Positions 33,912 to 42,840 are shown, numbered from the stretch's first letter. The stretch: DNA of 64,000 nucleotides from Streptomyces flaveolus (GCF_014648815.1 NZ_BMRV01000008.1:124001-188000), one strand, 5' to 3'. Numbers and translations: made by a program. The notes: generated by a model from the letters alone, not told the origin.

Positions 33912-34550
33912 ATGACCGACATCATCGCAGGGACGGAAATCCCTGGGACTCCGGCCGTCGCGGAGGCCACGGAATTCCTTCGGGAGAGAACGAACCCCCT
34001 GATCTTCCACCACTCCCGGCGGGTATTCCTCTTCGGTTCCCTCCACGCGCGTCAGCTCGGCCTCCGGCCCGATCCCGAGTTGCTCTACATTTCGGCGATG
34101 TTCCATGACGTGGGCCTTCTGATCCCGTTCTCGGACACCCGGCAGCGTTTCGAGCTGGACGGCGCCGACCACGCGCGGGAGTTCCTGCTCGACCGCGGGT
34201 TCTCCCGCAGCGCCGCCGAGGTGGTCTGGACGGCGATCGCCCTGCACACGACGCCGGGGCTGCCCGGCCGGATGGGCCCCGAGTCCGCTGCCACGAACTA
34301 CGGCGTGCTGACCGACGCGATCGGCTGGGGGCTGGACGAGCTGGAAGGCGACCAGGTGGACGAAATCGTCACCGCTCATCCGCGTGGTGATTTCAAGAAG
34401 GAGTTCTTGCAGGCATTCGTCGATGGCCTCAAGGACCGCCCGGACACCACGTACGGAACCATGAATGCGGACGTCCTGGAGCACTTCCTTCCCGATTTCC
34501 GCCGTACGTCCATGGTCGAGCGCGTCATCAATGCGCCCTGGCCGCGGTGA
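33912..34550 (+). CDS. HD-domain hydrolase
   Basis: A 212-residue HD-superfamily protein. FHHSRR (H33/H34) and FHDVG (H65, D66) give the HD metal set, with ALHTTPG and ATNYGVLTDAIGWG later. The pattern recalls the cyanamide-hydratase-like/DUF-HD group rather than (p)ppGpp or dGTP enzymes. It is divergent from a GlxA regulator, a pairing I have seen repeatedly in actinomycetes; the substrate may be a nitrile-like or small amine compound, but that is speculation. Confidence 0.82.
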   Translation: MTDIIAGTEIPGTPAVAEATEFLRERTNPLIFHHSRRVFLFGSLHARQLGLRPDPELLYISAMFHDVGLLIPFSDTRQRFELDGADHAREFLLDRGFSRSAAEVVWTAIALHTTPGLPGRMGPESAATNYGVLTDAIGWGLDELEGDQVDEIVTAHPRGDFKKEFLQAFVDGLKDRPDTTYGTMNADVLEHFLPDFRRTSMVERVINAPWPR

Positions 34551-34639
34551 GCCGGCAGCCATGACGTCGACGGTTCCACCGATCGACCAAGAGTTTCGGC
34601 GCCCTGCGTCTCTCATCCGACACCGACAAAGGAGTACTC

Positions 34640-35566
34640 GTGCAAGCCATCACCGTCCGGGACCGCGAGGCCGGGGTCACGGGGCTGACCCTGGAAGACC
34701 TTCCCCATCCCCATGCCGCTGAGAACGACGTCATCGTGCGGGTGCACGCCGCGGGCTTCACTCGAGGGGAGCTCGACTGGCCCGCGTCCTGGACCGACCG
34801 CGCCGGCCGCGACCGCACCCCGAGCGTGCCCGGCCACGAGGTCTCGGGGGTGGTGGAGGAGCTCGGCTACGGGACGACCGGCCTCACCGTCGGCCAGCGG
34901 GTCTTCGGGCTGACCGACTGGACCCGCGACGGCTCGCTCGCCGAGTACGTCGCCGTGGAGGCCCGCAACCTCGCGCCGCTCCCCGCCGGCGTCGACCACA
35001 CGGTGGCAGCCGCCCTGCCGATCTCCGGACTGACGGCGTGGCAGGGCCTGTTCGACCACGCACGTCTCGTCACCGGCCAGACCGTGCTGATCCACGGCGC
35101 CGCGGGCGGTGTCGGTTCGATCGCCGTCCAACTCGCCCGCGAGGCGGGTGCCCACGTGGTCGGCACGGGCCGCGCCGCCGACCGGGACACCGTGCTCGGC
35201 CTGGGCGCGCACGCATTCCGCGACCTGGAGAACGACCGGTGGGAGAAGGCCGGGCAGGTCGACGTCGTGTTCGACGTGATCGGCGGTGACATCCTCGACC
35301 GCTCGGCGTCGCTCGTGCGGGCCGGTGGCACGCTCGTCACCATCGCCCACCCGCCCACGGTACGACCGGACGACGGGCGGGCCGTCTTCTTCGTGGTGGA
35401 ACCGGACCGCGCACGCCTCGCCGACCTCGCCCGGCGGCTGCGGGACGGACGACTTCAGGTGCGGGTCGGCGCGGTCCGGCCGCTCGCGGAGGCAGCCACC
35501 GCACTCGCCGGGCGACAGCGCGTCCCCGGCCGCACCATCATCCGGATCACCGAGGACGGAGGGTGA
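34640..35566 (+). CDS. NADP-dependent quinone-oxidoreductase-type alcohol dehydrogenase (MDR)
   Basis: A 308-residue zinc-independent medium-chain reductase. VPGHEVSGVVEELG is the N-terminal landmark, LIHGAAGGVGSIAVQLA the dinucleotide-binding motif and VVGTGRAADRDTVLGLGA the next strand. It would reduce quinones or enones. GTG at 34640 follows AAGGAG. It is 89 bp after the HD gene and could be co-transcribed. Confidence 0.88.
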   Translation: MQAITVRDREAGVTGLTLEDLPHPHAAENDVIVRVHAAGFTRGELDWPASWTDRAGRDRTPSVPGHEVSGVVEELGYGTTGLTVGQRVFGLTDWTRDGSLAEYVAVEARNLAPLPAGVDHTVAAALPISGLTAWQGLFDHARLVTGQTVLIHGAAGGVGSIAVQLAREAGAHVVGTGRAADRDTVLGLGAHAFRDLENDRWEKAGQVDVVFDVIGGDILDRSASLVRAGGTLVTIAHPPTVRPDDGRAVFFVVEPDRARLADLARRLRDGRLQVRVGAVRPLAEAATALAGRQRVPGRTIIRITEDGG

Positions 35567-35711
35567 CGGGGGCCGGACCGGTCCGGTGAGGGAACCGTCG
35601 GCGGGCCCGGCCGGGCTCGGTGGCTGTGCGGCTGGGCTGCGGGGCGACGAGGGCGACCGGCCTGCCCTCTTGGCCCCGCAGCTCAGCGGCCCGTCCTGCG
35701 GGAGTCACGCG

Positions 35712-36059
35712 TCAGACCGAGCTTTTCGGCTTCGCGCCGGCGCCCTGGGCCGCGCGGAGCTCTTCGTTGATGCGTTGGGCTTCTTCGAGCTGGTCCTCGA
35801 GGATGATGATCCGGCAGGCGGCTTCGACGGCGGTGCCGGCGTCGACCAGTTCGCGCGCGCGGGCGGCGATGCGCAGCTGGTAGCGGGAGTAGCGGCGGTG
35901 GCCGCCCTCGGAGCGCAGTGGGGTGATCAGGCGGTGTTCCCCCAGCGCGCGGAGGAAGGCGGGGGTGGTGCCGAGCATCTCGGCGGCCCGGCCCATGGTG
36001 TAGGCGGGGTAATCGTCGTCGTCGAGGTTGTCGACGGGGCGGGAACTGCCAGGGGGCAT
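35712..36059 (-). CDS. MerR-type helix-turn-helix regulator with C-terminal coiled coil
   Basis: A 115-residue protein: AYTMGRAAEMLGTTPAFLRALGEHRLITPLRSEGGHRRYS is a MerR winged helix, followed by RYQLRIAARARELV and a helical tail, EDQLEEAQRINEELRAA, fit for dimerisation. There is no effector domain, so it is of the short MerR/BldC-like class. ATG at 36059 follows AAGAGG. The frame is open further up but the ribosome site fixes this start. The gene has a long, structured 5' leader. Confidence 0.85.
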   Translation of the reverse strand: MPPGSSRPVDNLDDDDYPAYTMGRAAEMLGTTPAFLRALGEHRLITPLRSEGGHRRYSRYQLRIAARARELVDAGTAVEAACRIIILEDQLEEAQRINEELRAAQGAGAKPKSSV

Positions 36060-36408
36060 AGACCTCTTCTTCCGGGTGACGCGTCGGGGGGCCCGGGCGC
36101 CGACCGGCGCCCGGGCCCCGAGCTTTCCACACCATCTACCGGCTGACTGCGCCGGCCTTCTGTATCCGCAGGTTCCGCCTGGGAGGGCGGGCTTGCGGGG
36201 ATCGCGGCTGCGTGACCGGGGACCACCTTCCAATCCGGGGTCTGCGGTACCCGGGCGGCTCCACCCACCCGGGCGATCCTGATGGCGTTCGGCTCCTTAC
36301 CTCTTTCGATCGATCTTTCCGTACTGCTGTGCGGCCGGGTGAGGCCGCTCGGCTTGACCTTCTTGCACGGCACTTCGTCTCTGCCGTGCCCTTCGACTTC
36401 TGGCTACA
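36060..36408 (-). ncRNA. Long 5' leader of the MerR-type gene (candidate structured RNA)
   Basis: If the promoter at 36415-36443 is right, the mRNA carries about 350 untranslated bases. A 14-bp perfect hairpin (36088-36119) lies about 30 bases before the start codon, and a GATCGATC-containing purine-rich segment (near 36305-36335) and other GC stems lie upstream. Part of the stretch is distinctly less GC-rich than its surroundings. I do not recognise a known riboswitch class. The region 36409-36598 holds only the promoter and no gene. Confidence 0.4.
36088..36119. repeat. Perfect 14-bp GC hairpin before the MerR-type gene
   Basis: GGGGCCCGGGCGCC and GGCGCCCGGGCCCC with a four-base loop. There is no T run after it in either direction; on the MerR mRNA it would sit just upstream of the ribosome site, so it may insulate, attenuate or protect the leader. 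Confidence 0.8.
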
Positions 36409-36414
36409 CCCAGA

Positions 36415-36443
36415 ACAGTAGCTTCCGACCCAGGCAATGTCTA
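36415..36443 (-). promoter_or_regulatory. Probable promoter of the MerR-type gene
   Basis: Minus strand TAGACA (36443-36438), 17 bp, TACTGT (36420-36415), in the locally AT-richer segment. The repeated GGGTGTAG just before the -35 box and again just after the -10 box may be an activator or repressor site. Confidence 0.45.
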
Positions 36444-36598
36444 CACCCGCCAATACAGATTTGCTCCATCCAGGGACGCCCGGTTTCCGCCTGTCATGTC
36501 CGGAACCCGTGACCGAGCGCGTCAGGCGGCCCTGAGCGCCCGATCGGCCCGGGCGGCCGCCGCCCCACCCTGGCCAGGTGGCTGTGACCACCGCAGGA

Positions 36599-37324
36599 TC
36601 ACTCCGTCACGGGCACGCATTCGGTGAGCAGGTCCACGATGTCGCGCCAGGCTCGCTGCGCGTGCCGCGGGTGGTGGCCGACGCCCGGGAGCACAGGCTG
36701 GTCGACGGGCGGGTGGTGGAAGGCGTGCAGGGCGCCGCCGTAGACCACGAGGCGCCAGTCGACGCCCGCGGCCTGCATCTCGGCGGTGAACGCGTCGCGT
36801 TGCGCGACCGGCATGATCGGGTCCTCCGACCCGACCCCGGCCCACACCGGGCAGCGAATGCGGGCCGCCTCGCCCGGCCGGCCCGTGATCAGTCCGTTGA
36901 CCGTCCCGATCGCCCGCAGGCCGACGCCGTCGCGCCCGAGTTCCAGCCCGATGGCGCCCCCGGTGCCGTAGCCGACGGCGGCGATCCGGTCGGGGTCGGT
37001 CCGCGGCTCGGCCCGCACCACGTCGAGCGCCGCGTGGCCGATGTCCCGCATCCGATCGGGGTCGGCGAGCAGCGGCAGGCAACGGGCCAGCATGTCCTCG
37101 GGGTCGGTCAGATGGCGCCCGCCGTGGATGTCGAAGGCCAGCGCAACGTATCCCAGTTCGGCGAGGGCGTCGGCCCGGCGGCGCTCGACGTCGCTGAGCC
37201 CCGGGCCCTCCGGTCCCAGCAGCACCGCGGGCCGGCGGCCGGTGCCGGCCGGCAGCGCGAGGTGCCCGATCATCGTCAGGCCGTCGGCGGGGTACTCGAC
37301 CGTGCGCGTCATCACTGTCGTCAT
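36599..37324 (-). CDS. Dienelactone-hydrolase-family protein lacking the nucleophile
   Basis: A 241-residue alpha/beta hydrolase of the DLH type: PAVLLGPEGPGLSD, GYVALAFDIHGG, then the elbow VGYGTGGAIG. Active relatives have Cys or Ser in the third place of G-x-C/S-x-G-G; here it is G120. The Asp (SEDPIMP) and His (LHAFHHP) of the triad remain. It may be non-catalytic or use another residue. ATG at 37324; MTR at the fifth codon is an alternative. Confidence 0.83.
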   Translation of the reverse strand: MTTVMTRTVEYPADGLTMIGHLALPAGTGRRPAVLLGPEGPGLSDVERRRADALAELGYVALAFDIHGGRHLTDPEDMLARCLPLLADPDRMRDIGHAALDVVRAEPRTDPDRIAAVGYGTGGAIGLELGRDGVGLRAIGTVNGLITGRPGEAARIRCPVWAGVGSEDPIMPVAQRDAFTAEMQAAGVDWRLVVYGGALHAFHHPPVDQPVLPGVGHHPRHAQRAWRDIVDLLTECVPVTE

Positions 37325-37419
37325 GCGACGGGACGGTAGTGCCCGTGGAGCCGGCCGGGTCGTTTGTTCTGCCACCGGCAGAGCAGCGCGGGTCGGCCCT
37401 GGCGGCCACCTGGCGACAC

Positions 37420-37438
37420 ATTTCCGAGTTGCGGAAAT
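37420..37438. promoter_or_regulatory. Palindrome ATTTCCG-N5-CGGAAAT
   Basis: A perfect 7-bp-arm inverted repeat about 95 bp before the DLH-like gene, in the otherwise gene-free 303-bp gap between it and the ankyrin gene. Likely an operator; the protein is unknown. Confidence 0.5.
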
Positions 37439-37627
37439 CCGCCGGGCCGTCGGGCCGGGCCGTCCTGATCGAGACGGGAGCCGCTCTCGGCCCGGGTCAC
37501 CCGCGCGTGACGGGCCCGGTGCGTTCGACCGCCGCCCTCCTGCTCGGCCTGGGCCGACACACACCTTGCTCCGCGTGCCCGGACGCCCCCGGCGGCGCCG
37601 TGCGGGTGCCCGCTAGGCTCGACGGTC

Positions 37628-38065
37628 GTGAACCGACGGCGGCGAAAGAAACTGTCCGGGCGTCTCGTCGACGCCGCACTGGTGGGCGACCTCACTCAGG
37701 TGCGCGCCCTGCTGCGCGCGGGCGCGCCGGCCGAGACGGCCGACTCCGCGGGCACCACGCCGCTGTACCAGGCGGCGGTGAACGGAGACGCCGGCATCGT
37801 CCGCCTACTGCTGGCGGCCGGGGCCTCGCCCGACACGGAGAGCGGTACCGGCTCGGAGGGCACACCCCTGTGCGGGGCGGCGTGCTGGGGCCACATCGAG
37901 GCCGTGCGCGCGCTCCTGGAGCACGGCGCCGACCCGAACCTGCGGGAGGACCACGGCACGGGCCGGCCCCCGCTCGACTGGGCTGTGAAGGGCCCGCATC
38001 CCGAGACGGCGGAGCTGCTCGTCGCCGCCGGCGCCCGGCCGGGACCGGCGTCCCCCCGGCAATGA
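37628..38065 (+). CDS. Ankyrin-repeat protein
   Basis: A 145-residue protein of about four ankyrin repeats: LVDAALVGDLTQVRALLRAGA, TTPLYQAAVNGDAGIVRLLLAAGA, TPLCGAACWGHIEAVRALLEHGAD and PPLDWAVKGPHPETAELLVAAGA. Cytosolic, presumably a protein-binding scaffold. GTG start at 37628 is eight bases after a TAGGCT box and lacks a ribosome site, so near-leaderless. A strong hairpin follows the stop. Confidence 0.87.
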   Translation: MNRRRRKKLSGRLVDAALVGDLTQVRALLRAGAPAETADSAGTTPLYQAAVNGDAGIVRLLLAAGASPDTESGTGSEGTPLCGAACWGHIEAVRALLEHGADPNLREDHGTGRPPLDWAVKGPHPETAELLVAAGARPGPASPRQ

Positions 38066-38105
38066 CCGAAGGCCGGTCTCGGATCTCTCCGAAACCGGCC
38101 TTCGG
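38066..38105. terminator. Bidirectional terminator between the ankyrin gene and tRNA-Pro copy 2
   Basis: CCGAAGGCCGGT (38066-38077) and ACCGGCCTTCGG (38094-38105) are perfect 12-bp arms, with GGA/TCC pairing inside the loop. It serves both the plus-strand ankyrin gene and the minus-strand tRNA. Confidence 0.75.
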
Positions 38106-38122
38106 CCTACGACTCTCACGAG

Positions 38123-38196
<74 letters not shown>

Positions 38197-38296
38197 ATGT
38201 GCTCACACGCGGTGCACCGCGCGATCACGCGGACAGCACTTTACCCCACACCCCGGGCTACGCCTAAGCGGGGGCGGGCGAGGGACAATCGGCCCC

Positions 38297-38824
38297 ATGG
38301 ACAGCCCTGCCGACAGCACAGCCTCGGACCGCCCGGTGGACCCGCGGGACCGCGACGACGAGGGGCGCGCCCGCAACGCCCGACCGCGGGACGGGCTGGG
38401 GCGCCCGCTGCCGTACGGCGCGGACGGCGTCCCCCGCCAGCCCGAGGGCGTCGTACGGGCCCCCGACGAGACGGTCGCCGAGGCGCAGCGGCTGCTGGAC
38501 GAGGGGAAGCCCTTCCACGCGCACGAGGTCTTCGAGGACGCCTGGAAGTCGGGCCCCGACGAGGAGCGGGAGCTGTGGCGGGGCCTGGCCCAGCTGGCCG
38601 TCGGGCTCACGCACGCGGCCCGCGGCAATGTCACCGGCGGGGCCAGGCTGCTGCTGCGCGGGGCCGGGGCCGTGACGGAGTGGGCGGCGTCGGAACACGG
38701 TCGGGGGCGCCCGTACGGGATGGAGCTGGACGCGGTCGCCGCCTGGGCCCGGAGGCTGGCGCGGGACGTGGAGGAGGGCGTGCCGGTGGACGCGGGGGCC
38801 CGGGCGCCGCGGCTGCGGGGCTGA
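38297..38824 (+). CDS. DUF309 protein
   Basis: A 175-residue protein with the DUF309 core LLDEGKPFHAHEVFEDAWK (His-His-Glu) followed by ELWRGLAQLAVGLTHAARGN. The first 60 residues are a charged, low-complexity extension (DRDDEGRARNARPRD). The family is helical and of unknown function. ATG at 38297. Confidence 0.85.
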   Translation: MDSPADSTASDRPVDPRDRDDEGRARNARPRDGLGRPLPYGADGVPRQPEGVVRAPDETVAEAQRLLDEGKPFHAHEVFEDAWKSGPDEERELWRGLAQLAVGLTHAARGNVTGGARLLLRGAGAVTEWAASEHGRGRPYGMELDAVAAWARRLARDVEEGVPVDAGARAPRLRG

Positions 38825-38958
38825 AGCCCTGTTCGCGGGGACGGCGAGCGGGCTGCCGCCGGGCCGGCCCGCGCCGCGCACGCCGGGTCCCCGAGCCGCC
38901 CTGGGGACGAGGGCAGCCCGGCCGGGGCGTCGTCAGCGGCGTACGGCAGACTCGGGGC

Positions 38959-39732
38959 GTGCGGAAGATTCATGTGATCGGTATCGGCGCCGGCGACCCC
39001 GACCAGCTCACCCTCCAGGCGGTCCGGGCGCTGCGGAGCACGGACGTGTTCTTCGTCCTGGACAAGGGCGAGGCCAAGGCGGACCTGGTGCGACTGCGCC
39101 GGGACATGCTGGAGACGCACGTACCGCAGGGCACGTACCGGGTCGTCGAGGCGCGTGACCCGGAGCGGGACCGCACCGCGGGCGGCACGGCGTACTCCCC
39201 CGCCGTCGGGGACTGGCGCAGCGCCCGCGCCGGCATCTACGAGCGGCTGATCGCCGAGGAGCTGGGCGAGGACGAGAGCGGCGCGTTCCTTGTGTGGGGC
39301 GATCCGGCGCTGTACGACAGCACGCTGGGCATCCTGGAGGAGATCCTGGACCGGGGCACGGTGGCGTTCGAGTACGACGTCGTGCCCGGCATCAGCAGTG
39401 TCTCCTCGCTCGTCGCCCGGCACCGGACCGGGCTGAACCGGGTCGCGCGCCCGGTTCAGATCACGACCGGCCGGCGCCTCGCCGAGGGCTTCCCGGAGGG
39501 CGTGGACGACGTGGTGGTGATGCTGGACGCCCAGCAGACCTTCCGGCGGTACGCGGACCAGGACATCGACATCTACTGGGGCGCCTACCTGGGCACCCCG
39601 GACGAGATCCTCGCCGCCGGCCCGATCGCCGAGGCCGCGCCCCGCATCGAGCGGCTGCGCGCCGAGGCCCGGGAGCGCAAGGGCTGGATCATGGACACGT
39701 ACCTGCTGCGGCGCAACCCGAAGGACCGCTAG
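38959..39732 (+). CDS. cobF: Precorrin-6A synthase (deacetylating)
   Basis: A 257-residue tetrapyrrole methylase: IHVIGIGAGDPDQLTLQAVRAL at the start, VWGDPALYDSTLGILEEIL mid-protein and VVPGISSVSSLVARHR after it. In aerobic cobalamin synthesis CobF adds the C-1 methyl and releases the acetyl fragment. GTG at 38959 is preceded by a CAGACT box at leaderless distance. cobK lies 2.2 kb on, on the other strand; the rest of the cob genes are outside the window. Confidence 0.88.
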   Translation: MRKIHVIGIGAGDPDQLTLQAVRALRSTDVFFVLDKGEAKADLVRLRRDMLETHVPQGTYRVVEARDPERDRTAGGTAYSPAVGDWRSARAGIYERLIAEELGEDESGAFLVWGDPALYDSTLGILEEILDRGTVAFEYDVVPGISSVSSLVARHRTGLNRVARPVQITTGRRLAEGFPEGVDDVVVMLDAQQTFRRYADQDIDIYWGAYLGTPDEILAAGPIAEAAPRIERLRAEARERKGWIMDTYLLRRNPKDR

Positions 39733-39806
39733 GACCTGCCGCCCGGCGGTACCCGGGCGGACCGGCCCCGCATGCGTGGCCGGTGCACGGGTGTGATCGT
39801 GACCTC

Positions 39807-41885
39807 GTGACAGTCGCCGAGGAAACGCCACGGACCGCCGCGATCCAGCCGCCCGTGCTGGACAAGCGCCGCCGCAACGTCGTCTTCGTCACGATCATGC
39901 TCGGCATGCTGCTCGCGGCCCTCGACCAGACCATCGTCGGCACCGCCCTGCCGACGATCGTGTCGGACCTGGGCGGCGCCGCGCACATGTCGTGGGTGGT
40001 CACCTCGTACCTGCTCGCGGAGACCGTCGCGACGGTGCTGGTGGGCAAGTTCGGCGACCTGTTCGGCCGCAAGGTGGTCTTCCAGGTCTCGGCGGTCGTG
40101 TTCATCACGGGCTCGTTCCTGTGCGGGCTCGCCACGAACATGCCGCTGCTGATCGCCTGGCGGGCCATGCAGGGCATCGGCGCGGGCGGCCTGATGGTCA
40201 CGTCGATGGCGCTGATCGCGGACGTCATCCCGCTGCGGGAGCGCGGCAAGTACCAGGGCGCCATCGGCGCGGTGTTCGGGGTCGCGACGGTCATCGGGCC
40301 GCTGCTGGGCGGGCTGTTCACCGACCATCTGTCGTGGCGCTGGGCGTTCTACGTCAACGTGCCCATCGCGATCGTCGTGGTGATCGCCGCCGCCCGCACC
40401 ATCCCGGTGGTGAAGTCGGCCGTCCGGCCCGTCATCGACTACCTGGGCATCGCCCTGGTCGCCCTCGGTGCGAGCGCGCTGATCCTGGGGACGAGCTGGG
40501 GCGGCAACGAGTACGCCTGGGGCTCGGGCGTGATCATCGGCCTGTTCGCGGGCGGGCTCATCGCGCTCGCCCTGTTCTGCCTGGTGGAGACCCGGGCGGC
40601 CGAACCGATGCTGCCGATGCGGCTGTTCGCCAACCCGGTGTTCACGGTCTGCTCGATCCTCAGCTTCATCGTCGGCTTCGCGATGCTCGGCGCGCTGACC
40701 TATCTGCCGACCTATCTGCAGTACGTCGACGGCGACTCGGCCACCGTCTCGGGCGTCCGGACGCTGCCGATGGTGGCCGGACTGCTGATCGCCTCGGTCT
40801 TCAGCGGCACCGTGGTCAGCAGGACGGGCCGGTACCGGCTGTTCCCCATCGTGGGCACCCTGGTGATGGGCGTCGGCCTGTACCTGATGTCGCTCATGGG
40901 GCCGTCCACGGGCGCCGGACTGGAGTCGTTGTACATGTTCGTGCTGGGCACGGGCATCGGCCTGTCCATGCAGGTGCTGACCATCGCCGTGCAGAACACC
41001 GTCGACTACGCCGACCTCGGTACCGCGACGTCCGGCGTCACGTTCTTCCGCACGCTGGGCAGCTCCTTCGGCACCGCCGTGTTCGGCACCATCTACGCGG
41101 GCGCCCTCGGCCCCAACCTCCGGGACGGCATCGCCGACGCCGCGCGGACCGGCGCCGCGGATCCCGCGGTGATCGGCCGGGCGGCGACCAGCCCGGCGGG
41201 CGTGCACGGGCTGCCTCCCGAGGCGGCGGCACCGGTGATCGGCGCGTACGCGGACACCATCCAGACCGTGTTCCTGTGGACCGTGCCGGTCGCCGCCCTC
41301 GGCCTGGTCGTCGCCCTGTTCCTCAAGCAGGTGCAGCTGCGCGACAGCGCCCGCGCGGGCTCCACCGACATGGGCGAGGGCTTCGCGTCGCCGCACGACG
41401 CCAGCAGCAGGAGGGCGCTCGAGGCCTCCGTCGGGAAGATCATCGGCGGTACGGAGCTGGACACCGCCCGCCGCATCATCGCGGACAGCGACACCCGGCT
41501 CGATGTCGCCGGCGCCTGGGCCGTCATGCAGGTCGACCTGTTCACGCGGCTGGTCGGCCACGCCAGCCTCGGCCTGATCGCCGCCCGCCGCCGGGTGCCG
41601 CCGGAGGTGCTGCTGCCGGTGTTCGACCGGATGGTGGAGGAGGGGTTCCTCACCCGGCACGGTTCGCTGCTCTCGCACACCGAGGCCGGCGCCCGCGAGG
41701 CCCTGGTCATCGGGCGGGCCTGGGCCTCCTGGCTGGAGGACCGGGTGGAGCAGGACATCGGCCGCCCCTCGGACGCGGACCTGCGCGCCGCCGTGGACGC
41801 GATCGCCAAGCGCCTGCTGGTCGAGGACCTGAACAACGGGCTGCCCGTCCGAGTGCGGCAGCCCGCTCCCGAGGCGGCGCACTGA
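39807..41885 (+). CDS. DHA2-type multidrug MFS exporter with C-terminal cytosolic domain
   Basis: A 692-residue protein. Residues about 25-515 form a 14-span drug:H+ antiporter (ALDQTIVGTALPTIVSDLGG, GKFGDLFGRKVVF, GAIGAVFGVATVIGPLLGGLF). About 170 residues follow that are not part of the usual transporter: SSRRALEASVGKIIGGTELD onward, with RRRVPPEVLLPVFDRMVEEGFLTRHGSLLSHTEAG resembling a MarR-type winged helix. GTG at 39807 chosen; the domain starts soon after. Function would be drug or metabolite efflux, perhaps gated by the tail. Confidence 0.88.
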   Translation: MTVAEETPRTAAIQPPVLDKRRRNVVFVTIMLGMLLAALDQTIVGTALPTIVSDLGGAAHMSWVVTSYLLAETVATVLVGKFGDLFGRKVVFQVSAVVFITGSFLCGLATNMPLLIAWRAMQGIGAGGLMVTSMALIADVIPLRERGKYQGAIGAVFGVATVIGPLLGGLFTDHLSWRWAFYVNVPIAIVVVIAAARTIPVVKSAVRPVIDYLGIALVALGASALILGTSWGGNEYAWGSGVIIGLFAGGLIALALFCLVETRAAEPMLPMRLFANPVFTVCSILSFIVGFAMLGALTYLPTYLQYVDGDSATVSGVRTLPMVAGLLIASVFSGTVVSRTGRYRLFPIVGTLVMGVGLYLMSLMGPSTGAGLESLYMFVLGTGIGLSMQVLTIAVQNTVDYADLGTATSGVTFFRTLGSSFGTAVFGTIYAGALGPNLRDGIADAARTGAADPAVIGRAATSPAGVHGLPPEAAAPVIGAYADTIQTVFLWTVPVAALGLVVALFLKQVQLRDSARAGSTDMGEGFASPHDASSRRALEASVGKIIGGTELDTARRIIADSDTRLDVAGAWAVMQVDLFTRLVGHASLGLIAARRRVPPEVLLPVFDRMVEEGFLTRHGSLLSHTEAGAREALVIGRAWASWLEDRVEQDIGRPSDADLRAAVDAIAKRLLVEDLNNGLPVRVRQPAPEAAH

Positions 41886-41932
41886 GACAGCGGGAGCCCC
41901 GACAGGCCCCGCCGCCGGCGGGGCCGCTTCCG

Positions 41933-42682
41933 TCAGGGTGCGCCCAGGCCCAGCCGCTCCAGCACACCGGACACGTCGGGCACCACGGGCACGCCCGTCG
42001 GCAGTGGGGGCCTGCGCACGACCACCACCGGCAGGGCCAGGTCCCGGGCCGCCGTCAGTTTGGCCGCGGTGGCCGCTCCCCCGCTGTCCTTGGTCACCAG
42101 TACGTCGATGCGGTGGTCGCGCAGGACGGCGGTCTCGCCGGCCACGGTGAACGGGCCACGGGCCAGCAGGACCCGGGTGTCCGGCGGGAGGGGAGGCTCC
42201 GGGGGCTCCACCGAGCGGGCGACGAAGTGGAGGCCGGTCAGGTGCGCGAACGCTCCCAGGCCCAGGCGGCCGGTGGTCAGGAAGACGCGGCGGCCGAGAC
42301 CCGGCAGCAGGCCGGCCGCCTCCGGGAGGGATGCGACCGGGTGCCACCGGTCACCGGGGCCGGGGTGCCAGCCGGGCCGGCGCAGGATCACCGCCGGGGT
42401 TCCGCAGGCCGCCGCGGCGCGTGCCGCGTTCGCCGTGATGGTCTCGGCGAAGGGGTGGGTCGCGTCGACGAGGGCGCTCACCCCCTGCTCGCGCAGCCAC
42501 ACGGCCAGCCCGTCCGCACCGCCGAACCCGCCGACGCGCACCTCGCCGTCGACCGCGCCCGGCCGGGTCACCCGCCCCGCCAGCGATGTCGTCACCCGCA
42601 CCCCCGGCCGGTCCGCGAGGACGGCGGCGAGGCGGCGGGCCTCGGTGGTGCCGCCGAGGACGAGGACATGCGGGATCGGCAT
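41933..42682 (-). CDS. cobK: Precorrin-6A reductase
   Basis: A 249-residue CobK/CbiJ-type enzyme: VLVLGGTTEARRLAAVL, ALVDATHPFAETITANAARA, and DVLVTKDSGGAATAAKLTAA are the family landmarks. It reduces precorrin-6A with NADPH. ATG at 42682. It is convergent with the exporter gene and close to cobF, whose product is its substrate. Confidence 0.92.
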   Translation of the reverse strand: MPIPHVLVLGGTTEARRLAAVLADRPGVRVTTSLAGRVTRPGAVDGEVRVGGFGGADGLAVWLREQGVSALVDATHPFAETITANAARAAAACGTPAVILRRPGWHPGPGDRWHPVASLPEAAGLLPGLGRRVFLTTGRLGLGAFAHLTGLHFVARSVEPPEPPLPPDTRVLLARGPFTVAGETAVLRDHRIDVLVTKDSGGAATAAKLTAARDLALPVVVVRRPPLPTGVPVVPDVSGVLERLGLGAP

Positions 42683-42840
42683 GGCGTCGAGGGTACGAGG
42701 TGCCCGGGGCCGGGCATGCCACAGGCTCCGGTGGAGCAGCGCGGCCGCTGCCGGACGGACCGGCGGTCACGCTCACACCGGCGCGGGCCGGTGCCGGTGC
42801 GAGCGCGTCACCCGAGGTGTCGCCGTCTCCTCCTCAGGGC

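Noticed and set aside
36136..36591. A 151-codon minus-strand ORF upstream of the MerR-type gene
   Set aside because: No ribosome site, atypical codon use, and it overlaps the probable promoter; better explained as leader DNA.
39729..42347. An 872-codon minus-strand open frame opposite the DHA2 exporter
   Set aside because: Shadow of the exporter and cobK; no plausible protein features.
38825..42682. Cobalamin riboswitch near cobF/cobK
   Set aside because: I found no box or leader resembling one; cobF looks near-leaderless.
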